40,057 nt of DNA from a virus: the IMG/VR virus record IMGVR_UViG_3300009509_000137, positions 1 to 40,057 of that record; one strand, 5' to 3'. A program made the translations under genes and the position numbers. The notes under the pieces are model-generated. The model made no database searches, was not told the DNA's origin, and saw only the letters and a program-made list of their open reading frames with translations. Of this stretch, positions 1-7,210 are shown one piece after another (within the stretch, counting starts at the first letter, position 1; the number at the start of each line of letters is the position of its first letter).

Positions 1-1
1 G

Positions 2-133
2 TTCGACGACCTGGCCAAGAAGGAACCAAAAACCGAACAGACCGGAGAGGGCCCGGTACTGTACGAACTGGGAAAAGAGGTACCTCATGATCGCAGAAGC
101 AATCGAAAAGATTCTCTCGCTGGGAAAGACTGA
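2..133 (+). CDS. 3' end of an upstream gene (partial)
   Basis: Reading frame 2 is open from the window edge to a TGA at 131-133 and encodes about 43 residues of a charged, Lys/Glu-rich C-terminus (it contains GPVLYELGKEV). Its codon choice (GAA, AAG, GAC, CTG) matches neighbouring genes better than frame 1, which ends at the TGA overlapping the next ATG (88-90). Frame 1 would give the ATGA overlap common in this genome, so the choice of frame is not certain. No family is recognisable from so short a piece. Confidence 0.45.
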   Translation, partial: FDDLAKKEPKTEQTGEGPVLYELGKEVPHDRRSNRKDSLAGKD

Positions 134-806
134 ATTCCATGACATCGACGGCGTGAAGTACGTCGATGGTAGAATCGAACGGGTCGATATTCCTGAGAGC
201 GTCACTCTGCACGTTGACACCCTAAACGGACTGTTGTCGATCGCGACTGCGGAATTCCTACCGCAGTACGCGAACAATCTCTTGATCCACGTTGTCGGTC
301 CATCGAGGGTTGACCTGGTGACGAAGCTGGATCCAGTACGCAAGAGCAGAGACACCCTGGCAGTCGCGGTGTGCCCGAGTCGTGACCCAGAGTTTCAGCG
401 ATGGCGCGAACTGCAGGACATGATTATTTTTCTCGCGACTCAGTTCGTCGACGACGACAACAGGCAGAAATTGATCGACCTCATAGGCAACGTACGCGAT
501 GAGAAGATCACGACAGCAGTGGACGACGGCATCTCCCAAGTGGTCACAGTAAAAAGCGGAGTCGCCCGCGTGAATCAGGTCAAGGTCGATCCGATCATAA
601 CATTGGCACCGGTTCGTTCCTTCCCTGAGGTACAGCAGGCGACTTCGCAGTTTCTGTTCCGTATGCGGCAGAGAGAGGAGGGCGAACTTCCGCAGTGTGT
701 TCTAGTCGAGTGCGAGGGCACTGGTTGGAAACTCGAATCAATGGGCCACATCAGACGACACGTCGAAGAGTGGGCAGACAGGCATGCAGTACCGATCATT
801 GTTTGA
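87..806 (+). CDS. Conserved phage protein of unknown function (239 aa)
   Basis: The 239-residue soluble protein starts at ATG 87 after a GGGAAAAGAGG purine stretch. The N-terminus (IEKILSLGKTEFHDIDGVKY, then VTLHVDTLNGLLSI) resembles a phage protein type often found near replication and recombination genes, with the pattern 'DG..Y..G......P....L.V.TL.gl'. I recall this as a phage protein of unknown function but cannot name the family. No catalytic motif or membrane segment is visible. It is followed 36 nt later by a small coiled-coil protein, and the RecT-like and exonuclease genes lie at the other end of the window, so a role in DNA metabolism is possible but unproven. Confidence 0.8.
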   Translation: MIAEAIEKILSLGKTEFHDIDGVKYVDGRIERVDIPESVTLHVDTLNGLLSIATAEFLPQYANNLLIHVVGPSRVDLVTKLDPVRKSRDTLAVAVCPSRDPEFQRWRELQDMIIFLATQFVDDDNRQKLIDLIGNVRDEKITTAVDDGISQVVTVKSGVARVNQVKVDPIITLAPVRSFPEVQQATSQFLFRMRQREEGELPQCVLVECEGTGWKLESMGHIRRHVEEWADRHAVPIIV

Positions 807-842
807 TGATCGAAACAATAACCGCTGAAAGAGAGGACAGAC

Positions 843-1301
843 ATGAAAACCGAGAAGAGAGAAGACGGGAAGACGTACCTCGTATTCGAGACCGATGGTG
901 AAAAGAAGTGTATGCAGACGTTCATGGAGATCGTGCGCGAAGAGGATCCCATCGTAGAGAAGGGCCTGAAGTTGGCAAATCAACACAGAGAACTGACGAA
1001 AACACTGAACGAATTGAAATTGAAACTCGAACTTCATCGTCTCAGTGAGTTCGATCGGTTGTGGACGCCGATGAATAAGCTGTGGGAAGAAACTATGAAA
1101 ACTCAAGCGCCGAACTTCAGGTACCATCGAGAGCAAGACCTGATCGAGGTATACGAGAAAGACAACGAAGACGACGACGAAGAGAAGATGTCTGCAACCG
1201 CGGTCAGAGTACCGAAGGGAGTCATCGAAAAAATCATTCAAGAAGTCATGAGAAAAGGCATTCCTGAAAAAGCCATGGAGAACACGACCAGCGAGAGCTG
1301 A
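843..1301 (+). CDS. Small charged coiled-coil protein, unknown function
   Basis: This 152-residue protein is rich in Lys and Glu. Residues about 45-65 (KGLKLANQHRELTKTLNELK) carry heptad-like leucines consistent with a coiled coil. An acidic stretch (NEDDDEEK, near residues 109-118) precedes a basic helix near the C-terminus. The start is ATG 843 after GAAAGAGAGGACAG. There is no signal peptide or transmembrane segment. It ends just before a 158-nt non-coding stretch, so it is probably the last gene of its unit. I do not recognise the family. Confidence 0.75.
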   Translation: MKTEKREDGKTYLVFETDGEKKCMQTFMEIVREEDPIVEKGLKLANQHRELTKTLNELKLKLELHRLSEFDRLWTPMNKLWEETMKTQAPNFRYHREQDLIEVYEKDNEDDDEEKMSATAVRVPKGVIEKIIQEVMRKGIPEKAMENTTSES

Positions 1302-1382
1302 TCTTTTTCCTTGATTTCTTCCCCCGTCTCTGGTACCGAGACTGAATCGTGGTAATTGGCATCATCGGAAACTAGAATTCTA

Positions 1383-1439
1383 CAGCGTCTCCCAGGTGGT
1401 AAACCTTCGCCGGTTATCACGAACCACCTGGGGGCGCTG
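1383..1439 (+). promoter_or_regulatory. Long leader hairpin upstream of the replication gene
   Basis: A strong inverted repeat: CAGCG (1383-1387) pairs with CGCTG (1435-1439), CCCAGGTGGT (1391-1400) with ACCACCTGGG (1423-1432), and AACC/GGTT pair inside the loop. It is followed by GTTTTA and then directly by the ribosome binding site of the gene at 1460. It could be a terminator with a weak T tract or an attenuator/translation-control hairpin. The rest of 1302-1459 holds a smaller dyad (GTCTC 1326-1330 / GAGAC 1338-1342) and a -10-like TAGAAT (1373-1378) with a poor -35. Confidence 0.55.
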
Positions 1440-1459
1440 GTTTTACTGGGAGAGCCTTC

Positions 1460-2299
1460 ATGCGCTGGTTCAAGCACATGTCGAACGCCCGGAACAATGA
1501 AAAACTCGTGAAGATTAGGATCAAGTGGGGAATGTGGGGCATCGGTGTCTACTGGGATCTGGTTGCTCAGGTTGCAGAGAGATTCGACGGCAGCGATCCG
1601 GTTCCGGTGGCCCACTTCGGACTGTGGGAACTGTGCCGTCGGTACGGAGTAAAGCGGAAGAAACTCGTTTTGTTCTTCGTTTATCTTGAGAACATTCGCG
1701 TTTTGTTCGCAGAAACAAATGAAGACGTTATTGAAATCAAAATCCCTAGTCTATTGAAACATCAGGATACTTACACAAAAAAGTTCGCACAATGTTCGAA
1801 GCAAGAAGTAGAAGTAGAAGTAGATCTTAAAAGTAATATAACCAAACCCGCGCCGGCTGCGCCGGCTGATCATATTCTGTCAACTTCTAAGAAGCGAAAG
1901 ACGGACCCAAAGAAACCAGGTCGGCCACAGTCCCAGGTCGACCTTTTGGTTCGACATGGAGTCGACGAACAGGTCGCGAGAGACTTCGTTCAGCTGCGCA
2001 AGGGCAAGCGCGCTGCGATTACCGAGACGGCCATCAGGGGCATAGCGCGAGAAGCACAAAAGGCAGGCATCTCGCTGCAGTCAGCAATCGAGAAGATGTG
2101 CGCCGACGGTTGGCAGGGATTCAATGCGTCATGGGTAAAAGACGCCACCACAGCGCGCGCCGCCCGCAATGTACCTACGAAAGAAGACATCGCGCGAGAG
2201 CGCGAAGAGTGGGAGAGGAGGGCAAGAGACTCTCTGCCTAGGCTGGAATCTGCCGCGAGGGCAGCGGCCATCAACCGGAAGTTGAAAAAAGGAGGGTAG
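1460..2299 (+). CDS. DUF4373-type (Lin1244/Lin1753 N-terminal) phage replication initiation protein
   Basis: The N-terminus (MRWFKHMSNARNNEKLVKIR, followed by GMWGIGVYWDLVAQV) matches the DUF4373 winged-helix domain that opens many phage replication initiators. The domain covers about residues 1-95. A low-complexity linker with KQEVEVEVDL and a Pro/Ala stretch follows at about 110-165. The C-terminal part (LVRHGVDEQVARDFVQLRKG ... GWQGFNASWV, about 165-230) is the helical module commonly found at the end of such proteins, where it is thought to contact the replicative helicase or loader. No ATPase motifs are present, so it is an initiator or loader rather than a helicase. A long hairpin sits immediately upstream, and GGGAGAG serves as ribosome binding site. 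Confidence 0.85.
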   Translation: MRWFKHMSNARNNEKLVKIRIKWGMWGIGVYWDLVAQVAERFDGSDPVPVAHFGLWELCRRYGVKRKKLVLFFVYLENIRVLFAETNEDVIEIKIPSLLKHQDTYTKKFAQCSKQEVEVEVDLKSNITKPAPAAPADHILSTSKKRKTDPKKPGRPQSQVDLLVRHGVDEQVARDFVQLRKGKRAAITETAIRGIAREAQKAGISLQSAIEKMCADGWQGFNASWVKDATTARAARNVPTKEDIAREREEWERRARDSLPRLESAARAAAINRKLKKGG

Positions 2300-2302
2300 T
2301 CA

Positions 2303-2512
2303 ATGGTACTGGTAAAAAATCGCAAGGGCAAGATGAAGAACTACCGATCAGGCTTCATCGTGTGGGAACGATCAATTCCACACTGGCACGCAAGGTACTC
2401 GAACGCAAAAGAGAGACTCGACCACCTGGGCGAAGACTGTTGGATCCAGTGCTGCAGATGCAAGCAACCTACGCCGTGCACCCACGCCGGCGCTGGGTTC
2501 GGAGAGTGGTGA
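2303..2512 (+). CDS. Small Cys-rich protein, probable zinc-binding
   Basis: A 69-residue protein starting at ATG 2303, right after the stop of the replication gene. AAAGGAGGG at its 5' edge is an excellent ribosome binding site. The C-terminal third carries CWIQCCRCKQPTPCTH, giving several Cys and a His that could bind zinc. It resembles small accessory zinc proteins common in phage early regions. No function can be assigned. Confidence 0.75.
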   Translation: MVLVKNRKGKMKNYRSGFIVWERSIPHWHARYSNAKERLDHLGEDCWIQCCRCKQPTPCTHAGAGFGEW

Positions 2513-2524
2513 AAGGATCAAGAC

Positions 2525-2761
2525 ATGAAAAGTTACTTTGTGAACAGTAGCGATCTCTTGTTGGCCGCTGACTGCATTGACATGATCTCCGACAGCGTCG
2601 TCGTACGCGACGACGATGATCGGGATCTGAAGAAAAAGCAGGCGCACGCTGCGGCGATCTTCAGGCGCATCGCCGATACAGTTGCGCAGAGCGACAGACG
2701 GGAGAGGCCGCCGTCATTTCGACCGTTCATAACGATCAGGGTCAGGTCAACCACTGATTGA
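2525..2761 (+). CDS. Small hypothetical phage protein (78 aa)
   Basis: A 78-residue ORF that begins at ATG 2525 with AAAGGA upstream and ends 14 nt before the next gene. It has a Val/Asp stretch (VVVRDDDDRDLKKK) and a basic C-terminus, with no membrane segment. The spacing and ribosome binding site support expression. I recognise no family. Confidence 0.7.
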   Translation: MKSYFVNSSDLLLAADCIDMISDSVVVRDDDDRDLKKKQAHAAAIFRRIADTVAQSDRRERPPSFRPFITIRVRSTTD

Positions 2762-2774
2762 AGGAGGGCATAGC

Positions 2775-3629
2775 ATGGAACCAATAGAGAAGATAAGGGC
2801 ACCGCACGACATTCTCGTCGTGGGTGATAACGCCTTTTTCATGCCTGTCACCATCGGTCCGGAAGCAGCAAGACAAATGTTGTCAAAGATGGTCCGCAAT
2901 CGCACCGTGAAACAGAAGAGAGTCGACCAGTACGCGCGCGAGATGACAGAGGGCAGATGGACGATCAACGGAGACACGATCAAGCTAGACGCAGACGACA
3001 GACTGATTGATGGTCAGCATCGGTTGCTCGCGATAATAAAAAGCGGACGTCCTGTTCTAGCTGTGTTGGCTGTGGGTGTCGACAATCTAGACGATCGTTG
3101 TCAGCGAACACCGGGAGACCAGCTTGCGATCGAACGCGGCTTGAAAGACACACGATCGCTTGCAGCAGCTGCGCACTATCACATGCGCATGCAGTCAGGG
3201 CAGAGCATAGAACCGAAACATGGAACAAATTATTCACACCGGGAAGTGGTGGCGCATATTGACAGACACCCGGAACTGATCGTCTTCATGAGGAGAGCGA
3301 ACCGGATCAGGCAGATCGGTTTCTCGAAAAGTATGACTGCGGCGATCTGGTACATCTGCGACAGTATCGACCATGAACTCGCAGAAGATTTCTTTGGCAA
3401 GATCATCACGGGCGTCGGGATCGAACTCGGCGATGTGGAGGGTCTGTTTCGTGAACGCATGATCCAAGACATGCGGTCTCTGACAAAAACTCCCGCGGAA
3501 GTGAAAGCGGCGCTTCTGATCAAAGCATGGAACACCAGGAGGAAAGGAGTCAACAGACGCGTTCTTGTCTGGAAGCGATCGAAGAGAATAGACAAAAAGG
3601 GCGCCGAGTCGTTCCCTGTGATCATGTGA
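2775..3629 (+). CDS. ParB/Srx-fold DGQHRL-motif phage protein
   Basis: A 284-residue protein with the hallmark 'parameters then DGQHRL' of ParB N-terminal-like domains. RVDQYAREMTEGRWTINGDT leads into the DGQHRL motif at residues 79-84. In this superfamily the motif binds nucleotides or has nuclease activity (ParB CTPase, sulfiredoxin, DndB-like DGQHR proteins). Homologues of this architecture (an approximately 280-residue single domain with a helical C-terminus) occur in phages and actinobacteria without assigned function. The start is ATG 2775 with GGAGGGCATAGC upstream. The gene lies in the replication block. It is not a true partition protein, because I see no ParA gene and no HTH typical of ParB. 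Confidence 0.8.
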   Translation: MEPIEKIRAPHDILVVGDNAFFMPVTIGPEAARQMLSKMVRNRTVKQKRVDQYAREMTEGRWTINGDTIKLDADDRLIDGQHRLLAIIKSGRPVLAVLAVGVDNLDDRCQRTPGDQLAIERGLKDTRSLAAAAHYHMRMQSGQSIEPKHGTNYSHREVVAHIDRHPELIVFMRRANRIRQIGFSKSMTAAIWYICDSIDHELAEDFFGKIITGVGIELGDVEGLFRERMIQDMRSLTKTPAEVKAALLIKAWNTRRKGVNRRVLVWKRSKRIDKKGAESFPVIM

Positions 3630-3636
3630 GAGAGAC

Positions 3637-4044
3637 ATGAAGTCTTTTTTATTCAAGCCTGACATGGTGCGGGCCATCCTGACCGGGCGCAAGACGCAGA
3701 CTCGCAGGCTGCACGCAAAGCCCAGGTTCCGGGTCGGGGAGAGGGCCTATGTGAAGGAGCCATGGCGCGACGGCGATCCATTGCCACGATGGCGCAGTCC
3801 CCTGTTCATGCCAGAGAGGGCTGCAAGAATATTTCTGGAGATCACCGACGTTCGCGTGCAGCCGCTGCAGGACATTAGCGAGACAGACGCGCTAGACGAG
3901 GGCGTCAAGCAAACGGACTTGTATGAGCCGACAGAACTGTTCGCCTTCCTGTGGGACTCGATCAACGGGCCCCCCAACGACTGGAACAGTAACCCCGCCG
4001 TGGTGGCCTACACTTTCAAGGTGGTGACCGATGGCACTGACTGA
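3637..4044 (+). CDS. ASCH/PUA-like phage protein
   Basis: The opening LFKPDMVRAILTGRKTQTRR is the signature of a widespread phage family with an ASCH (PUA-like) fold that probably binds RNA or modified nucleotides. After GERAYVKEPW come ITDVRVQPLQDISETDALDE and a closing LWDSINGPPNDWNSNPAVVA, all in the usual order. At 135 aa it is shorter than many homologues (about 150-200), mainly in the loop after residue 45. It uses AGAGAGACATG for initiation. The downstream sequence holds a degenerate second copy of its C-terminal half. Confidence 0.85.
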   Translation: MKSFLFKPDMVRAILTGRKTQTRRLHAKPRFRVGERAYVKEPWRDGDPLPRWRSPLFMPERAARIFLEITDVRVQPLQDISETDALDEGVKQTDLYEPTELFAFLWDSINGPPNDWNSNPAVVAYTFKVVTDGTD

Positions 4045-4119
4045 CCCGAAGCGATTCAAGCGCCCGCGGAGCGCCACCCACAGGACCGGTTTCCATTGCC
4101 AGGGGAGAGAGGAGACGTG

Positions 4120-4316
4120 ATGACTGACAAGCCCAAGCGCAGCGACTGCAAGACATCAGCGAGAGCGACGCGTTGGCCGAAGGTGTGGATCCGACTCCAG
4201 TCGCCACACCGCGCGAGGCGTTCGAGTATCTCTGGGACTCGATCAATCGGTTCCCGAACACATGGGTGGAGAACCCCCGCCTGATCGCGTACGGGTTCGA
4301 GAGAGTGAAACCATGA
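4120..4316 (+). pseudogene. Truncated, frameshifted duplicate of the ASCH-like gene
   Basis: From 4128 to the TGA at 4314-4316, frame 3 encodes RLQDISESDALAEGV ... EYLWDSINRFPNTWVENP. This is clearly homologous to the C-terminal half of the intact gene at 3637-4044 (LQDISETDALDEGV ... FLWDSINGPPNDWNSNP). An in-frame TGA at 4125-4127 closes it upstream, and no N-terminal half is present. A good ribosome binding site (AGAGGAGACGTG) and ATG at 4120 instead open a different frame (MTDKPKR..., stop 4282-4284). The copy is therefore either dead or translated only after a frameshift. Its stop overlaps the ATG of the next gene (ATGA at 4313). Confidence 0.7.
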
Positions 4317-4522
4317 CCTGCGATCAGTGCGTCCACTTCGGTATGTATACCGAAGCGGACGGATTCCAGCACTGGGGTGGATCGATACGGCACAGAGACG
4401 GAAGTCTGACCACGCGAGGGTACTGCGCCGTCTTTCTCGAATGGTTCTGGGACGTGAACGATGCCTGCAAGTGGCACGCACAACGACCTGGTCAGAAAGA
4501 AGAGAACGGAGGACGAACATGA
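4313..4522 (+). CDS. Small CxxC zinc-binding protein
   Basis: A 69-residue protein starting MTCDQCVHFG at ATG 4313, overlapping the stop of the decayed ASCH copy by ATGA. Cysteines occur as C-x2-C near the N-terminus, then GYC and ACKWH later. This pattern is common in small phage and bacterial proteins in which four Cys (or Cys/His) bind one zinc or an Fe-S cluster. A longer in-frame extension upstream to 4262 runs through the ASCH remnant and has no ribosome binding site, so I prefer 4313. Function unknown. Confidence 0.7.
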   Translation: MTCDQCVHFGMYTEADGFQHWGGSIRHRDGSLTTRGYCAVFLEWFWDVNDACKWHAQRPGQKEENGGRT

Positions 4523-4605
4523 ACCGAACGAAGTACACACTCGGCACTTGTCTCTGGTACGTTCACGAGTCGTGCGACGGATGGAGGGAGGCAAGCAATG
4601 GGTAA
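4519..4605 (+). CDS. Very small ORF (28 aa), ATGA-coupled
   Basis: A 28-codon ORF (begins MNRTKYTLGTCLWYVHES) opening at ATG 4519 inside the ATGA that ends the previous gene. A GGAGGACGA stretch sits upstream. The coupling and ribosome binding site make translation plausible. It is too short for a family assignment and could be a chance ORF. Confidence 0.4.
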   Translation: MNRTKYTLGTCLWYVHESCDGWREASNG

Positions 4606-4636
4606 GGCACACCACATCCTGGCAGAGGAGACGTGA
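4598..4636 (+). CDS. Micro-ORF (12 aa) with a strong ribosome binding site
   Basis: ATG 4598 is preceded by GGAGGGAGG at ideal spacing and encodes MGKAHHILAEET, ending at the TGA 4634-4636 that overlaps the ATG of the next gene. It may be a leader peptide that couples translation to the next gene rather than a functional protein. The evidence is positional only. Confidence 0.3.
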   Translation: MGKAHHILAEET

Positions 4637-4851
4637 TGCTCGACAGCGCCCAGGACTTTTTAATCAAGAATGCCGTCAACCAGGCCTGCACATGTGGCGG
4701 TGGCGGACCGTATGACGCTTACACATGCCCGGCCTGCATGGTCTGGCACTGGTACCTGTATCTGCTCGGTCTCGGCCCGGACCCGAGAAAGCCAAGTCCT
4801 ATGTCGGAGAGTGAAGCAGAGAACATGTGCGAGCGCGAGGAGATGAAATGA
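4636..4851 (+). CDS. Small zinc-ribbon-like protein
   Basis: A 71-residue protein from ATG 4636, preceded by AGAGGAG. Residues 15-32 contain ACTCGGGG and TCPACMVWHW, giving two CxC/CxxC clusters about 11 residues apart, which suggests one zinc ribbon. The C-terminus is acidic. Its TGA (4849-4851) overlaps the start of the resolvase gene, so the two are translationally coupled. It is one of at least five small Cys-cluster proteins in this phage. Confidence 0.65.
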   Translation: MLDSAQDFLIKNAVNQACTCGGGGPYDAYTCPACMVWHWYLYLLGLGPDPRKPSPMSESEAENMCEREEMK

Positions 4852-5402
4852 TTCTCGCGATTGACCCAGGCAAGCGCGCAGGGTGGGCCATCGTCGACGG
4901 TGAGCAGGTTCTCGAAGCGGGCGTGATTCGATGTGACCGTGAGATTTCAGACCCGCAAGAGACGGTTCAGAACGCAAGAGTGCTTTACCACATCACGCGC
5001 GTGATGATCGAGAAACAGCGGCCAGGTCCCATGGGTGCAGAGTCTCTCGAACGCATGGCATACCACAGACATCTGTGGGAGATAGCTGCACGCATGAAGA
5101 GACTCGACATCGAGACAGTCTGGCCCGCGACTTGGCAATCTCACTTCGGTCTGACGGCAGACCGCGCCGGGCCTGAAGAGAAGGAACTGCGATCAATAGC
5201 GAAGCACTTCGTTGACGAAAAGGTAGCGAGAAAGTACGTGCGATTCGCGAATCAGATGCGAAAGAAACGGCAAGATTCGCACAAGGCAGCGATCGTTCGC
5301 CTCGCGACTTCTCTCGCTTCACCATACGGGTTTATCAGGGTAGAACAGGACATGGCAGACGCAATACTGATCGGCCTGTGGGCCGAGAGGAGGGCTACAT
5401 GA
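4848..5402 (+). CDS. RuvC-like Holliday junction resolvase
   Basis: A 184-residue protein with the RuvC/RNase H fold pattern: ILAIDPGKRAGWAI supplies the first catalytic Asp (D6), MIEKQRPGP a second acidic residue (E55), and VEQDMADAILIG the closing Asp pair (D168, D171). The length matches RuvC (about 170 aa). Phage RuvC-like enzymes cut branched DNA formed during replication and recombination and so clear DNA for packaging. It overlaps the preceding zinc-ribbon gene by ATGA, with GAGGAG as ribosome binding site. The presence of a RecT-like protein and an exonuclease elsewhere in the window fits this role. Confidence 0.85.
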   Translation: MILAIDPGKRAGWAIVDGEQVLEAGVIRCDREISDPQETVQNARVLYHITRVMIEKQRPGPMGAESLERMAYHRHLWEIAARMKRLDIETVWPATWQSHFGLTADRAGPEEKELRSIAKHFVDEKVARKYVRFANQMRKKRQDSHKAAIVRLATSLASPYGFIRVEQDMADAILIGLWAERRAT

Positions 5403-5725
5403 TGAAGGAAGCAGAACAACTGATTCGCTGGGTAGACGGAGAAAGCAGGCATGACGATCTGGGCGATCGATGCTGCCCCGATTTTTCATGTTGCCAGCCA
5501 CGACTGCAGGCACCTCGTGATGTGCGCGAACAATTCATGTTGGCATGGGAACAGAACGACAACGGGACCGTCATGGATATGCTCGCGATGTTTTTTTGTA
5601 GAGCGTTCGGAGATCACGAGATCAGATTCGTTCGCGCCAGCGACGCCGGGATCTACGGGACCGGTGCATACATAACTTTCAAAGTGGGCGACGGTTCAGC
5701 ACCGGCTGAGAACCTGATGAACTAA
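5399..5725 (+). CDS. Conserved small phage protein with CCPDFSCC motif
   Basis: A 108-residue protein starting at ATG 5399 (or the adjacent ATG 5402) after GAGAGGAGGG, overlapping the resolvase stop. The segment DDLGDRCCPDFSCCQPRL followed by REQF and a 'DMLAMFF' helix matches a recurrent, uncharacterised phage protein family with a double-Cys motif near residue 30. The four Cys could bind a metal. It follows the resolvase and precedes a promoter region, so it closes the first early unit. Confidence 0.75.
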   Translation: MMKEAEQLIRWVDGESRHDDLGDRCCPDFSCCQPRLQAPRDVREQFMLAWEQNDNGTVMDMLAMFFCRAFGDHEIRFVRASDAGIYGTGAYITFKVGDGSAPAENLMN

Positions 5726-5818
5726 CAGTCGCTGCGATCGCCCTACCCTCTCTCAGATGCCAACCACCGGCCGGATCCGGGCCGGGCCCACATGTGACAC
5801 GCCGCGTCGTACACCAGG

Positions 5819-5847
5819 TGGACTTGTACCGTGCCAGGTGGTAGAAT
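5819..5847 (+). promoter_or_regulatory. Candidate sigma70-type promoter with flanking direct repeats
   Basis: TGGACT (5819-5824, 4/6 match to TTGACA) and TAGAAT (5842-5847, 5/6 match to TATAAT) are separated by 17 bp in the 177-nt non-coding stretch 5726-5902. Two copies of CCAGGTGG (5814-5821 and 5834-5841, 20 bp apart) overlap the -35 and abut the -10, as operators often do. A GC-rich dyad (CCGGCC...GGCCGG, about 5768-5786) lies upstream and has no T tract. The host's sigma preferences are unknown. Confidence 0.45.
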
Positions 5848-5902
5848 TTTGGTAACTGTGAACCAGGCCGGCGACGCTGGCCAAAACCGAAAGGGGCAGA
5901 TC

Positions 5903-6112
5903 ATGGCAAGGTACGAACAAGTTGTTATGGCAAAGGAACAGCTGAACAAGGCGCGCCAGTTCATTCGCGAGTACGATTCCGATGCGTTCGCGAAGAACAT
6001 CCGGGTCGCTGCGCGCACGGCACTGGAACGCATCGACGACGCGAATGATGCAGCATGGGAACTGGTTCGCGTGCTTGGTTCCGATCTTCTCACGGCGACG
6101 ACAGAGGGCTGA
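5903..6112 (+). CDS. Small helical hypothetical protein (69 aa)
   Basis: The protein starts at ATG 5903 after AAAGGGGCAGATC. An extension to 5831 would run through the promoter and is rejected. It is a predominantly helical, soluble protein (ARYEQVVMAKEQLNKARQ...). It is the first gene downstream of the candidate promoter at 5819-5847. I do not recognise a family. Confidence 0.7.
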   Translation: MARYEQVVMAKEQLNKARQFIREYDSDAFAKNIRVAARTALERIDDANDAAWELVRVLGSDLLTATTEG

Positions 6113-6114
6113 CC

Positions 6115-6588
6115 ATGACGAAGATCAAAGGACTCGAACGGGAGCTGAACGGTATCTGTACGGAGGTAGAGATCGTTCTCGAATCAGGACATCTCTTTCT
6201 CTACGGCCACACGATGCTGAAACCTACCGGGCACGAGAACTTCATTCATGCCCTGCCCGGTCACTTCGGGAAGCATCTCGTCTACAGATTGGAGGGCGAA
6301 TCGGAGCAGACAGCGTCGACTGTCCTGATCGAGATCAGTCGACTAATCATGGCAATCGCGGCGCACTACGCGGAGATCGATACCGATCGCCACGTCGTGG
6401 ACTATGTGCGGCGTGAGTCGGCGAACGGTCGCCTGGTCGATCAACACTATCCATCCGACGACGCCGGTTCTTGTTTCAAGCATCTATTCGGACGTGATGC
6501 GACTGCTGACGAGGAGGATGTGTTCTCTGTTTTTTATTCGCACTGGGTCAAAGTGTTCGTAGAGCACGCGACCCGCAACGACTTGTGA
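6115..6588 (+). CDS. Hypothetical phage protein (157 aa)
   Basis: The start is ATG 6115, two nt after the previous stop, with GAGGGCTGACC upstream. The soluble mixed alpha/beta protein contains LFLYGHTMLKPTGHENF in its first third and an acidic SDDAGSC segment later. No membrane segment or known catalytic motif is visible. It lies in a run of five small early genes (5903-7784) of unknown function. Confidence 0.7.
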   Translation: MTKIKGLERELNGICTEVEIVLESGHLFLYGHTMLKPTGHENFIHALPGHFGKHLVYRLEGESEQTASTVLIEISRLIMAIAAHYAEIDTDRHVVDYVRRESANGRLVDQHYPSDDAGSCFKHLFGRDATADEEDVFSVFYSHWVKVFVEHATRNDL

Positions 6589-6605
6589 CCGAAAGGAGGG
6601 CAGGT

Positions 6606-7196
6606 ATGAAAACTCAAGAGAGGCATCTTCGACGATTCGTTTCGGAGATTGTCAAGCGTGGTGGCGAGACGGAGATCATTGGTAGGTACGGGCGAAAGAG
6701 TCTATGCATCATCGACACGGGAACCAGCGAGCGCCGGAAGGTTTGGCTTCTGCGCGCCGAAGGGTGGAGGCATTACAGTTATGGCTTCGGTTCGCGGAAG
6801 GCAATGCTCGCCTATCTGTGCGGGTACGACGACAGTGGGACATGGGCCGTTCGTGTACCCGGCCCCACGAAGACGGCGGAAGCAGCGATCAAGTACATCG
6901 TGCCGTCTCATGTACGCCTTGCGCGGCGCCTGGGCTGGAAGGTCAAAAGGCAGGGAGACGTCTACGCAGTATGTACATTGAAGCAGTACGATGGGACTGG
7001 GTTGACTACCATGATGTTCGTGCAACCGTACATCGGGCACGCCGTCATCAGCAACCACGAATTTCACCATACCTCGCGACTCCTGCTGCACCATTCCCAC
7101 GCCCCCGTCGTCATCGACTTCCCAGCGCGCTTCATCGCGCAGAACGCCCTGGGCATGGGTCGCGGTCGCGGCCGCGGCGCAGGCATGGCCGACTGA
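6606..7196 (+). CDS. Hypothetical phage protein with Gly-Arg tail (196 aa)
   Basis: The textbook ribosome binding site GGAGGGCAGG is followed by ATG 6606. The protein is basic, with residues such as WLLRAEGWRHYSYGFGSRKA and a His-rich segment HEFHHTSRLLLHHSH near residues 155-170. It ends in GRGRGRGAGMAD, a short Gly-Arg tail of the kind found in some nucleic-acid-binding proteins. No recognised domain; the His cluster might bind metal. Confidence 0.7.
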   Translation: MKTQERHLRRFVSEIVKRGGETEIIGRYGRKSLCIIDTGTSERRKVWLLRAEGWRHYSYGFGSRKAMLAYLCGYDDSGTWAVRVPGPTKTAEAAIKYIVPSHVRLARRLGWKVKRQGDVYAVCTLKQYDGTGLTTMMFVQPYIGHAVISNHEFHHTSRLLLHHSHAPVVIDFPARFIAQNALGMGRGRGRGAGMAD

Positions 7197-7210
7197 AAGG
7201 AGTGAAGACC

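Noticed and set aside
5824-5847. TTGTAC as -35 for TAGAAT
   Set aside because: The spacing would be only 12 bp. TGGACT at 5819 gives the expected 17 bp.
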